Source of the DNA: Inquilinus limosus DSM 16000
Lineage (GTDB): Bacteria > Pseudomonadota > Alphaproteobacteria > DSM-16000 > Inquilinaceae
Reading direction: 5' to 3'
Assembly (NCBI RefSeq): GCF_000423185.1
Contig: NZ_KE383988.1
Coordinates: 119,681 to 183,680, forward strand
Length of the DNA: 64,000 bases
Part shown: piece by piece, positions 12,544-20,086 of the stretch
Position numbering within the stretch: position 1 is the first letter of the stretch
Layout of the letters: every line of letters starts with the position of its first letter
Made by a program: the position numbers and the translations under genes
The notes under the pieces: model-generated
Told to the model about the DNA's origin: nothing
What the model saw: only the letters and a program-made list of their open reading frames with translations
The model's database searches: none

Positions 12544-12634
12544 CGTCATGGCGAGGCGCGTAGCGCCGCGGCCATCCAGGAGGTCGGCGCGAGCGGCCCT
12601 GGATGGCCACGCCCCTTCGGGGCTCGCCATGACG
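12544..12634. repeat. Palindromic intergenic repeat, family B
   Basis: A 91-bp element whose ends are perfect 12-bp inverted repeats (CGTCATGGCGAG / CTCGCCATGACG) with an inner perfect pair GGCCATCCAGG / CCTGGATGGCC. It lies between two convergent genes and could also serve as a terminator. It shares the GTCAT...ATCCAG...CTGGAT...ATGAC plan with the other four copies in the window. Confidence 0.85.
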
Positions 12635-12674
12635 GGTCAATATTTCGGGCCGCTGGTATAAGACGGTTCGCCGC

Positions 12675-13016
12675 CTAAGTCAGAACGCGCCCCTCGAACG
12701 GGTGCCGGCCCTCGCGGTCCTCGATCTCGACCACCCACAGGTCGGGATCGCGCTGGACCGCGCGGGCAATATAGGCATCGGCGTCGGCCTCCGGCAGCAG
12801 CTCGCCGCCCTTGGCGGGCAGCCAGGCGAGGGCGCCGTCCAGGTCGCGCGACTGGCTCATCACCCGGCAGCCCGGCGCGCCCAGGTTGAGCTTGAGGATC
12901 AGCAGCCCGGCGCGCGGGTCGCCCTTGCGGACGACATAGGCGGGGATGGCGTCCTGGCCCAGCCGGCGCAGATGCGCCTGGACCCAGAGCTCGGTCGGAA
13001 GGCGGTCGGTGGTCAT
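12675..13016 (-). CDS. DUF1491 family protein
   Basis: A 113-aa soluble protein of the alphaproteobacterial DUF1491 family, of unknown function. The family blocks LPTELWVQAHLRR, IPAYVVRKGDP and AGLLILKLN at the N-terminus are clear, as is the terminal DPDLWVVEIEDREGRHPFEG. It has no membrane segment or catalytic motif. It lies between the phosphate transporter (convergent) and the TetR gene (same strand, 21 nt upstream), and may be co-transcribed with the latter. Confidence 0.88.
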   Translation of the reverse strand: MTTDRLPTELWVQAHLRRLGQDAIPAYVVRKGDPRAGLLILKLNLGAPGCRVMSQSRDLDGALAWLPAKGGELLPEADADAYIARAVQRDPDLWVVEIEDREGRHPFEGRVLT

Positions 13017-13037
13017 GGGGCGGGATATAGCAGAAAG

Positions 13038-13676
13038 CTAGCGCAGGGGCTGCGGCCGTTCCCGATCGGCGGCGGCCAGGCCGAGCAGGCCCTTCAGGAA
13101 CAGCTCGATCGCCCGGCCCCAGAGGGCGGGCGTGGCCGAGGCGGGGTCGGCGCCGCGCTGCACGGCGAGGCCCAGAGTCATGCCGACGAGGGCGGCCGCC
13201 AGCTCCTCGCTCGGCACCGGCAGGCGCAGGCCGGACCGCTCGAACAGGGCCGTGAGCAGCTCGCCGAGCGCCCGGCGCTGGCCGGCGTAGAGCGCGGCAT
13301 GCTCCGCGGCGAAGGCTGAGCCGCGGCCGACCTGGGTCAGGAACTCGGCCGAGACCGTGGTGAAGTCGAGCACGTCCTGGTTCTGCTCGTAATGCGCGCG
13401 GAGGGCGGCGAGCAGCCCGTCCGGCTCCGGGAACCGGTCCAAGAGCTGCCGCAGCCCGTCGAGCTCAGTCGCGAATTTGCGGCGCAGCAGCTCCAGGAAC
13501 AGCGCTTCCTTGCCGTCGAAATTCGAATAGACCGCGCCCTTGGAATAGCCGGCCTCCTCGGCGATCCGGTCGACCCTGGCCCGGACGTAACCGTCGCTCA
13601 GGAAGGCGCGCCGGGCCGACTCCAGCAGCCGCTCCCGCGTCTGGGCCTGGCTCTCGCTCCGGTTCAGCCGCGGCAT
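13038..13676 (-). CDS. TetR-family transcriptional repressor
   Basis: A 212-aa one-component regulator. The N-terminal helix-turn-helix reads RERLLESARRAFLSDGY...VDRIAEEAGYSKGAVYSNF, the classical TetR fold, followed by a helical ligand-binding domain. It is divergent from an SDR gene, and the 150-bp gap contains a strong palindromic operator (13774-13805) overlapping a sigma70-like promoter reading toward the SDR. It therefore probably represses the SDR and itself. The ligand is unknown. Confidence 0.92.
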   Translation of the reverse strand: MPRLNRSESQAQTRERLLESARRAFLSDGYVRARVDRIAEEAGYSKGAVYSNFDGKEALFLELLRRKFATELDGLRQLLDRFPEPDGLLAALRAHYEQNQDVLDFTTVSAEFLTQVGRGSAFAAEHAALYAGQRRALGELLTALFERSGLRLPVPSEELAAALVGMTLGLAVQRGADPASATPALWGRAIELFLKGLLGLAAADRERPQPLR

Positions 13677-13754
13677 CTCAATATCGCGTCCCTCGCATGT
13701 TTCGATCCCGGCGCGCGAAGCGCCATGGAAACTCTAGCCTCAACCGACGTGGCA

Positions 13755-13805
13755 TTGACAACCATGCGAATCTAAATACCAATGGTATTTGAATTCTATT
13801 GGTAT
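13755..13805 (+). promoter_or_regulatory. Promoter and TetR operator in tetR-SDR divergent region
   Basis: TTGACA (13755-13760) and TACCAA (13777-13782) are 16 bp apart and could form a promoter toward the SDR. The -10 is covered by AAATACC-AAT-GGTATTT (13774-13790), a perfect 7-bp-arm inverted repeat. A further ATTGGTAT at 13798-13805 is the exact reverse complement of ATACCAAT at 13776-13783. Three half-sites in 30 bp is what a TetR dimer, or a pair of dimers, would bind. Binding here would block RNA polymerase. Confidence 0.7.
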
Positions 13806-13825
13806 CAACCTCGCGAGGCCGAGAC

Positions 13826-14746
13826 ATGACATCTCAGATTTCCGGAGCGGACGGCCGCGGCACCGTCCTTGTCACCGGCGCGTCCGGCGGCATCGGCCGG
13901 CGGTTGGTGGAACGTCTCGCCGACGCCGGATTCGCGGTCTATGCCGGCGCCCGCTCCGAGAGCGGGCTGAAAGCGGCGTCCAGCATCTCGGCCGCGCGGG
14001 TCGTGCCGATCGCCCTCGATATCACCGACGGGGAATCGATCGCGGCGGCGGCGCAGCGTCTCGCGCAGGATCTCGGCGGCCGGGGCCTCGCCGGCCTGAT
14101 CAACATGGCCGGGATCATCGTCGAAGGGCCGCTCGAGCTGATCCCGGTCGCCAATTTCCGGCGCCAGTTCGAGGTCAACGTCGTCGGTCCCTTTGCGCTG
14201 ACCCGCGCGCTGCTGCCGCTGCTGCAGGCCGGCCGCGGGCACATCGTCAACATCGGCGCGGCGACGGCGCATACCACCGTGCCGTTCTTCGGCGCGATCT
14301 CGGCCTCGAAGGCGGCGCTCGCCTCGGTCAGCGACGCCATGCGCATGGAATTCGGGCCGCTCGGGGTCGAGGTCGTCCTGGTCGAGCCCGGCGCGATCCG
14401 GACCGACATCCTGGCGACCTCCGCGGCACTGCAGAGCGAGGGATTCCGGGAGGAACCGGCGGAGAGGGTGGCCTTCTACCGGCCGGCGATCGAGGCGATG
14501 CGGGCGGCGATGCGGAAATCAGGCGCCGACCGGCCGGAGGTGGTGGTCGAGGCGGTGATGCGGGCGTTGACAGAGCCGCGGCCGAAACCGCGCATCCTGG
14601 TGGGCAAGGGGGCGTCACAGCTGGCGATGCTGCGCCGCCTGCCGACACGGCTGCGTGACCGGCTGCTGATGGGCTCGCTCGGGATCACGCGGGCGCTCAG
14701 ATCCTCCACGGCGAAGCCGGGCCGGCCCGTGGCGCTGCGGGGTTGA
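13826..14746 (+). CDS. Short-chain dehydrogenase-like protein lacking catalytic Ser/Tyr
   Basis: A 306-aa Rossmann-fold protein. The cofactor motif TGASGGIG (17-24), NMAGI and the SDR core order are present. However, the expected YxxxK reads G-A-I158-S-A-S-K162, and the catalytic serine position 13 residues earlier is A145 (NIGAATA). Both the proton donor and the Ser are therefore missing, although K162 and the NAD(P) site remain. ATG 13826 is preferred over TTG 13799, which lies inside the operator. It is divergent from, and probably repressed by, the adjacent TetR protein. It may be a non-canonical or non-catalytic SDR. Confidence 0.88.
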   Translation: MTSQISGADGRGTVLVTGASGGIGRRLVERLADAGFAVYAGARSESGLKAASSISAARVVPIALDITDGESIAAAAQRLAQDLGGRGLAGLINMAGIIVEGPLELIPVANFRRQFEVNVVGPFALTRALLPLLQAGRGHIVNIGAATAHTTVPFFGAISASKAALASVSDAMRMEFGPLGVEVVLVEPGAIRTDILATSAALQSEGFREEPAERVAFYRPAIEAMRAAMRKSGADRPEVVVEAVMRALTEPRPKPRILVGKGASQLAMLRRLPTRLRDRLLMGSLGITRALRSSTAKPGRPVALRG

Positions 14747-14753
14747 CACGGGC

Positions 14754-14779
14754 GGCGCGGAGGAGGGGGCCTCCGCGCC
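14754..14779. terminator. Bidirectional terminator hairpin
   Basis: GGCGCGGAGG / CCTCCGCGCC form a perfect 10-bp stem around a 6-nt loop, exactly between the convergent stops of the SDR (14746) and the SGNH hydrolase (14789). There is no long U-tract. Confidence 0.6.
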
Positions 14780-14788
14780 GATGCCCGC

Positions 14789-16015
14789 CTATTTGAACAG
14801 CCCCAGATCCACCGCGTTCGCCATGGCCTCGTAGCCGGCGGCGTTCGGGTGCAGGTGGTCGCCTTCGTCGAACTCCGCCCTCAGCTTCGACGGCTGCGCC
14901 GGGTCGCGCACTGCGGCGTCGAAGTCGATCACCGCGTCGCAGCCCTTGCCGGTGCGGATCCACTGGTTCACCGCCTGGCGCTTCGCCTCGCCCTCGGCGC
15001 TGTAGTAGTTGGCGAAGACCGTGCCCTCATAGGGCGTCAGCGTGGCGCAATAGGCCTTCAGCCCGGCCCCGTGGGCGCGCGCCACCAGCTGCCGCAGTCC
15101 GCCGATGATCTCCTCGGCCGACACCGCCTGCTCGGGCAGGCCGGCGGAGCCGGAATGCCCGATATCGTTGATCCCCTCCATGATCACCACCCAGCGAGCG
15201 CCCGGCACCGACAGCACGTCGCGGTCGAAGCGCGACAGGGCGCTGGGGCCGAACATCTGCTCCGGCAGGTCGTGCAGGATGCGATTGCCGCTGATCCCGG
15301 AATTGACCACGCCGACCGCCGGTCCGCCGGCCTTCGCCAGGCGTTCGGCCAGAATGTCCGGCCAGCGCCGGTTGGCATCGGTGCCGGAGCTGTAGCCGTC
15401 GGTGATCGAATCGCCCAGCGTCACCACGGTGCCGCCCTCAGCCGCCACCTCGACCCGCGACAGCAGGAAGCGCATGGTCGATTCGGTGGCATCCGGCAGG
15501 GTCGGCGCCGTGGTGCTGTCGCCTGTGATCGAGATCCACGCGGTCTGCACCCCGAGCGGATGCACGACCGACGGGCCGGTCCAGCGCGGCACGAACAGGC
15601 TGATGGTCAGCGTGTCGAGCGGCGAGACGGCGAGGTCCACCGGGTCGGAGACGGCCGGCGCGCCGGGCGGGATGGTGATCGAGGTGGCGCCGCCGAAGGT
15701 CAGCGCCTTGCTGCTGGCCGGGTCGATCGAGCCGGGGGCGTTGCCGGGCCGGGCGATGGTGGCGGCGCCGATCACCAGCGGCTGAGTGCCGGTCTCGTTG
15801 GTGAAGCGCACCCGAACCTGGCTGCCGCCGGCGCTGAGTCGCACCACCTGACGGATGGTGGCGTTGTTCAACTCCGGCCCCACCGGGAAGGCCGGGCTGG
15901 CGCCCCAGCTGCCGATCCAGCTGTCCTGCGCGGCGGCGGCGCCGGGACCGGCCAGGACGGCCAGCAGGCAGGCGGCGGCCAGCCAGGACCGCCCGGTTGC
16001 GTTGCGTCGGATCAT
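14789..16015 (-). CDS. Secreted SGNH/GDSL-family hydrolase
   Basis: A 408-aa exported esterase or deacetylase of the SGNH superfamily. Start ATG 16015 follows a strong GGGAGGAGAAG site and gives a signal peptide (LAAACLLAVLAGPGAAAAQ). An N-terminal beta-sandwich-like region (residues 25-190) is followed by the catalytic domain: block I GDSITDGYSSG with the Ser, block III EGINDIGHS, and block V DHLHPNAAGY with the Asp and His. This two-domain layout resembles XynE-like arylesterases that act on polysaccharide esters. The substrate cannot be read from sequence. It is a single gene, tail to tail with the SDR. Confidence 0.9.
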   Translation of the reverse strand: MIRRNATGRSWLAAACLLAVLAGPGAAAAQDSWIGSWGASPAFPVGPELNNATIRQVVRLSAGGSQVRVRFTNETGTQPLVIGAATIARPGNAPGSIDPASSKALTFGGATSITIPPGAPAVSDPVDLAVSPLDTLTISLFVPRWTGPSVVHPLGVQTAWISITGDSTTAPTLPDATESTMRFLLSRVEVAAEGGTVVTLGDSITDGYSSGTDANRRWPDILAERLAKAGGPAVGVVNSGISGNRILHDLPEQMFGPSALSRFDRDVLSVPGARWVVIMEGINDIGHSGSAGLPEQAVSAEEIIGGLRQLVARAHGAGLKAYCATLTPYEGTVFANYYSAEGEAKRQAVNQWIRTGKGCDAVIDFDAAVRDPAQPSKLRAEFDEGDHLHPNAAGYEAMANAVDLGLFK

Positions 16016-16180
16016 TCGGCTTCTCCTCCCGCTCCGGTCGCCGGGATGCCGGCGCCCCCGCCGGCCCGTGCCGGCGGCAGAAGTATGAGGAAAAGAAGCC
16101 TGCGAGAGCAACGCCGCCCGAAGCGAAAGCGGGCGTGGAGAATCTCCACGCCCGGCGATCGGCCCTCCGGATTTCGGCGT

Positions 16181-16513
16181 CTACCGGAAGCGACGCAGCG
16201 CCGCCACCTGTGCCGAGGCGTCCTCGCCCTCGGCCAGCCGCTCCAGCAGGCCGTAGAGGCGGTCCATCTCCTGCCGGGTGAGGGGCGTCATGCCCATTGG
16301 CCCCATATAGGTCTCGCGCCGGCGATCGATCGGCAGGTTCATCGACTTCCAGCAGGCGATCGCGCCTGTGGCCGAGTCACGGGCCAGGAAATTGCAGCCG
16401 CTGCGGAAGTAGTCGGCCTCCCACGGGTCGAGCGGCTGGTTCAGGCGCTGCAGGTAACGACGCGCCCATTCAGCGGTCATCCGGGTGGGCGGAGGTTGTT
16501 CGATACTGCGCAT
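16181..16513 (-). CDS. Small conserved-looking protein of unknown function
   Basis: A 110-aa soluble protein I cannot assign. ATG 16513 is chosen because GGGGA lies 6 nt upstream; an in-frame extension to 16603 would cross a pair of operator-like sites. It has normal coding composition, aromatic and basic residues in the middle (WEADYFRSGCNFLARDSATG), a Cys-Trp pair (AIACWKSMNLP) and a helical C-terminus. It has no signal peptide. It is monocistronic, with its own promoter region carrying two TCACNGTGA sites. Confidence 0.7.
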   Translation of the reverse strand: MRSIEQPPPTRMTAEWARRYLQRLNQPLDPWEADYFRSGCNFLARDSATGAIACWKSMNLPIDRRRETYMGPMGMTPLTRQEMDRLYGLLERLAEGEDASAQVAALRRFR

Positions 16514-16581
16514 GATCAGTCCCCGAATTGATCGATGGTTTCGGTCGATATCGTGGGGACGGTAGATCCTTGCGCGTGAAT

Positions 16582-16608
16582 TCACCGTGATTGGACCGTT
16601 CACGGTGA
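16582..16608. promoter_or_regulatory. Tandem TCACNGTGA operator-like sites
   Basis: TCACCGTGA (16582-16590) and TCACGGTGA (16600-16608) are each near-palindromic and are also perfect inverted copies of one another, spaced 18 bp centre to centre. They lie 69-95 bp upstream of the 110-aa protein start, where a regulator would act. Confidence 0.5.
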
Positions 16609-16630
16609 TCAGACTGCCGATCCAGCTCCA

Positions 16631-16721
16631 GTGTCATGCCCGGGCTTGACCCGGGCATCCAGGAATGTCGATGCCGCTCTGGGTGGCCCCTGGATCGCCG
16701 GGTCGAGCCCGGCGATGACAC
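16631..16721. repeat. Palindromic intergenic repeat, family A copy 2
   Basis: A 91-bp element bounded by GTGTCAT / ATGACAC. Its arms, CCCGGGCTTGACCCGGG and GCCGGGTCGAGCCCGGC, repeat those at 7264-7341, and its inner pair is ATCCAGG / CCTGGAT. It lies between the divergent 110-aa protein and the downstream end of the oxidoreductase gene. Confidence 0.85.
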
Positions 16722-16760
16722 CAACTGGTGCGGCCGCGCAGCCAGCAACTGGCCACGCCT

Positions 16761-17750
16761 TCAGACCGTGACGACGATCTTCCCGATCTGCTGGTTGGAT
16801 TCGAGGTAGCGATGGGCTTCGACGATCCGGTCGAAGGGGAAGACGCGGTCGATCACCGGCTTCAGCGAGCCGTCGGCCAGGCCCTCCAGGATGAAGCGCT
16901 TGGCGCGATCCAGGCGGGCCGGGTCGCCGACGATCTCCTTGTACTGGTAGCCCCTGACGGTCAGGCCCTTGACCAGGGCCGGGAACAGCGGGAAGGGCGT
17001 CGGCTCCGGGCTCAGCGCGCCGTATTCGACCAGGATGCCGCCCTGGCCCAGCGCCTCGGCCAGAACGCTGACGGACGGGCCGCCCACCGGATCGAACACT
17101 GTCCGCACGCCGGCGCCGCCGGTGATGGCCTTGGCTCGGGCGGCCAGATCCTCCTCGTCGGTGACGATGACATGGGCGGCGCCGGCGTCGCGCAGCGCCG
17201 CGGCCTTGGCGGCGCTGCGGGTGGCGGCGATCGAGATGGCACCGATCCGGTTGGCGATCTGGATCGCGGCCAGGCCGACGCTGCTGGAGGCGGCGGTGAT
17301 CAGCACCGCGTCGCCGTTGCGCAAGCCGGCGACCTCGACCAGCGCGCCATAGGCGGTGACGTACTGCATCCAGACCGCGGCGGCCTCGGTCCAGGACAGG
17401 GCCGGCGGATGCTTCACCGTCACCTCGGCCGGGACATTGGCGACCTCGCCATAGGTGCCCCAGCGGGTGATCGACAGCGGCGGCACGATGCTGACCGCGT
17501 CGCCGACGGCGAAGCCGGTGACGCCCTGGCCCAGCGCCTCGACCACCCCGGCGGCCTCGTAGCCGAGCCGGGCCGGGAACTCCGGCGATTCCGGATAGTG
17601 GCCGGTGCGGAACATCGATTCGGCGCGGTTGAGGCCCAGCGCTTTCACGCGCAGGCGGATCTCGCCGGGGCCGGGCGGCGGCACCTCGACCTCGTCGATG
17701 CGAAGCACCTCGGGGCCGCCGAGCTCATGGATGCGGACGATGCGGGGCAT
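16761..17750 (-). CDS. Quinone-oxidoreductase-like MDR dehydrogenase
   Basis: A 329-aa medium-chain reductase. The N-terminal GroES-like fold (ELGGPEVLRIDEVEVPPPGPGEIRLRV region, residues 6-35) and the NADPH-binding block ITAASSSVGLAAIQIA are clear. The catalytic-zinc ligands of true alcohol dehydrogenases and the structural-zinc Cys cluster are absent, so NADPH:quinone or enone reduction is more likely than alcohol oxidation. Start ATG 17750 has AGAGGAG 6 nt upstream. It is divergent from a LysR regulator (101-bp gap) that probably controls it. Confidence 0.88.
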   Translation of the reverse strand: MPRIVRIHELGGPEVLRIDEVEVPPPGPGEIRLRVKALGLNRAESMFRTGHYPESPEFPARLGYEAAGVVEALGQGVTGFAVGDAVSIVPPLSITRWGTYGEVANVPAEVTVKHPPALSWTEAAAVWMQYVTAYGALVEVAGLRNGDAVLITAASSSVGLAAIQIANRIGAISIAATRSAAKAAALRDAGAAHVIVTDEEDLAARAKAITGGAGVRTVFDPVGGPSVSVLAEALGQGGILVEYGALSPEPTPFPLFPALVKGLTVRGYQYKEIVGDPARLDRAKRFILEGLADGSLKPVIDRVFPFDRIVEAHRYLESNQQIGKIVVTV

Positions 17751-17800
17751 GACGGACTCCTCTGAAAGGGATGTCCGTTCGATATGATTGCCTCTCCGGA

Positions 17801-17846
17801 TGCGATAAATATCGGCTTTGGCGCGATACCCGAAACCAACGGTTTC
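17801..17846. promoter_or_regulatory. LysR-type regulatory region with two inverted repeats
   Basis: CGATA-AA-TATCG (about 17801-17812) and GAAACC-AAC-GGTTTC (17832-17846) lie in the 101-bp gap between the divergent oxidoreductase and LysR genes. The second ends 5 nt before the LysR start codon, so it could act as an autoregulatory site or a small mRNA hairpin near the ribosome site. Spacing and position suit a LysR protein that activates the divergent gene and represses itself. Confidence 0.45.
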
Positions 17847-17851
17847 CAATC

Positions 17852-18736
17852 ATGGACCGGCTCACCAGCATGGCGGTGTTCGTCCGCGCGGTCGACACCG
17901 GCTCCTTCGCCGCCGCGGCCGAGGCGCTGGGCATCTCCGCGCCGATGGTCGGCAAGCATGTGCGGTTCCTCGAAGACCGTCTCGGCGCCAGGCTGCTGGC
18001 CCGCACCACGCGGCGGCAGAGCCTGACCGAGATCGGCCGTGCCTTCTACGAGCGCTGCCGCAACGTGCTGGCCGAGGCGGAAGCGGCGGAGGCGCTGGCC
18101 GCGGATCTGCGCGCCGTCCCGCGCGGCCGGCTGCGGGTCAACGCGCCGGTCACCTTCGGCGCGCATGAGCTGATGCCGATGGTGGCGCGCTACCTGCGGG
18201 CGAATCCGGAGGTCAGCATCCAGGTGACGCTGAGCGACCGCATCGTCGATCTGGTGGAGGAGGGATACGAGGCGGTGATCCGGATCGCGCCCTTGCCCGA
18301 TTCCAGCCTGATCGCACGCCGGCTGCGGCCCTATCGTCTGGTCGCCTGCGCGGCGCCCGCCTATCTCGCCGAACGCGGCGCGCCGCAGCGGCCGGAGGAT
18401 CTGGCGGCGCATGAATGCCTCGGCTTCGCCCATTGGATGCCACGCGACCTGCTGCAGTTCACCGGCCCGGACGGAACTCTGCATTCGGTGCACGTCCGCG
18501 GCCGGTTCTCGGTCAACAGCGGCCAGGCGCTGCGCAGCGCCGCGCTGGAGGGGCTAGGCATCATCCTGCAGCCGGAAGGGCTGCTGCGGGACGACATCGC
18601 CGCCGGACGGCTGGTGCGGGTGCTGCCGGGCTACGAACCGCCGTCGCGGCCGATGCACATCCTGTTCGCGCCCGACCGCCGGCCGACACCGAAGCTGCGC
18701 AGCTTCATCGACGCGGTGGTCGAGGCGTTCGGGTAG
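17852..18736 (+). CDS. LysR-family transcriptional regulator
   Basis: A 294-aa regulator. The winged helix-turn-helix is N-terminal (MAVFVRAVDTGSFAAAAEALGISAPMVGKHVRFLEDRLGARLL, given here by its parts GSFAAAAEAL and VGKHVRFLE). The effector domain follows (GRLRVNAPVTFG onward), ending with the typical PRPMHILFAPDRRPTPKLRSFIDAV-type segment of the CrgA/DmlR-like group. ATG 17852 gives the standard N-terminus. It is divergent from the MDR oxidoreductase and converges with the MFS transporter gene 17 nt downstream. Confidence 0.93.
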   Translation: MDRLTSMAVFVRAVDTGSFAAAAEALGISAPMVGKHVRFLEDRLGARLLARTTRRQSLTEIGRAFYERCRNVLAEAEAAEALAADLRAVPRGRLRVNAPVTFGAHELMPMVARYLRANPEVSIQVTLSDRIVDLVEEGYEAVIRIAPLPDSSLIARRLRPYRLVACAAPAYLAERGAPQRPEDLAAHECLGFAHWMPRDLLQFTGPDGTLHSVHVRGRFSVNSGQALRSAALEGLGIILQPEGLLRDDIAAGRLVRVLPGYEPPSRPMHILFAPDRRPTPKLRSFIDAVVEAFG

Positions 18737-18753
18737 GCTACGAAGAGCGGGGC

Positions 18754-20043
18754 CTATTCGGCCCCCTCCATCACGACCTCGGCGGTCCGCCCGCGCGGTT
18801 CGCGGATGAAGACCAGAGCCGCCAGGGCGCCGAGCACGGCGAGGCCGCCGGCCAGGACGAAGGCGCTGGTGTAGACGCCGCCCGTGGCCTGGACGATGAA
18901 GCCGGTGACGGCCGGGCCGATGATGCCGGCGAGATTGGCCAGGAAGTGGATGAAGCCGCCGACGCCGCCGACATTCTCGCCGCGCACCGCGTCCTGGATC
19001 ACCGCCCAGTAGATCGAGCCGGTGAGATAGAGGCCGAAGATCGACACGGACATCAGCGCCACCGCGCTGCTGACATCGGCCACGTCGCCGGCCAGGGCCA
19101 CGCCTACGGCGGCGACGCCGAGCCCGCCGATCAGCACCAGCTTGCGCGACAGGAGGGCCCGGCCGGTCATGCGGAAGATGCGGTCGGAGACGAAGCCGCC
19201 CAGCGCCAGGCCGAGGAAGCCCAGCACCCAAGGGATCACCGTGGCCAGGCTCATGTCCTTGATGCTGAGCTTGTGCACCTCGGTCAGGTAGCTCGGGAAC
19301 CAGGTCAGGAAGAAGAACAGAACGTAGTTGTAGGTGAAGAAGGCGAAGGCGGTGGCCAGCACGATCGGCTGCCGCAGGTAGAAGCCCAGGCCCTGGGCCG
19401 GCAGCTGCGCGGCCGGGTCGATCTGCGTCTGGCCCTCCTCGATCAGGCGGCGCTCGGCGTCGCTGATCCGCGGGTGCTGGTCGGGGCGGTCGGTCGACAT
19501 CCGCAGCCAGAACACCAGCCAGACGAAGCCCAGCAGCATGATGATGACGAAGGCCAGGCGCCAGCCGAAGGCCAGCGCCAGATAGCCGACGATCGGGCCG
19601 GCCACGGCGCCGCCCAGGGGCGTGCCGGAATTGACGATGCCGATCGCCGTCGCCGCCTCGCGCCGCGGGAACCAGTTGCTGACCGTCTTGCTCATGGTCG
19701 AGCTCAGCGGCCCTTCGCCGACGCCGAACAACACGCGCAGCACGATCATCGAGACGAAGCCGGTGGCGGCCGCGGTCAGGCCGCAGAACAGCGACCACAA
19801 CCCCATGGCGCCGCTGAACACGGCCTTCGGCCCGATCCGGTCCGACAGCCAGCCGCCGATGAAGTTGAACACGGCATAGCCGGCGAAGAAGCTGCTGAAG
19901 ATCACGCCCATCTGGGCGTGGTCCAGGCCGAGATCCTGCTGGATCAGCGGGGCGGCGATCGAGAGGGCCGACCGATCGAGATAGTTGATCACGCCGGCGA
20001 TGAAGAGCAGGCCGACGATCAGCCAGCGAACGCTTCTGAACAT
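18754..20043 (-). CDS. MFS transporter, anion:cation symporter (sugar-acid) type
   Basis: A 429-aa, 12-helix major-facilitator protein of the ACS family (GudP/ExuT/DgoT-like). It begins RWLIVGLLFIAGVINYLDRSALSIA, with the family NYLDR motif, and continues with GWLSDRIGPK and FGVGEGPLSSTMSK. The likely substrate is a hexuronate or aldonate, from the family and from the adjacent mannonate dehydratase. It is the last gene of the minus-strand operon, 43 nt after the idonate-type dehydrogenase. Confidence 0.9.
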   Translation of the reverse strand: MFRSVRWLIVGLLFIAGVINYLDRSALSIAAPLIQQDLGLDHAQMGVIFSSFFAGYAVFNFIGGWLSDRIGPKAVFSGAMGLWSLFCGLTAAATGFVSMIVLRVLFGVGEGPLSSTMSKTVSNWFPRREAATAIGIVNSGTPLGGAVAGPIVGYLALAFGWRLAFVIIMLLGFVWLVFWLRMSTDRPDQHPRISDAERRLIEEGQTQIDPAAQLPAQGLGFYLRQPIVLATAFAFFTYNYVLFFFLTWFPSYLTEVHKLSIKDMSLATVIPWVLGFLGLALGGFVSDRIFRMTGRALLSRKLVLIGGLGVAAVGVALAGDVADVSSAVALMSVSIFGLYLTGSIYWAVIQDAVRGENVGGVGGFIHFLANLAGIIGPAVTGFIVQATGGVYTSAFVLAGGLAVLGALAALVFIREPRGRTAEVVMEGAE

Positions 20044-20086
20044 GGTTTCCTTCCGCTTGCGGGGGCGGTGGCGGCCCGGAGGCCGC

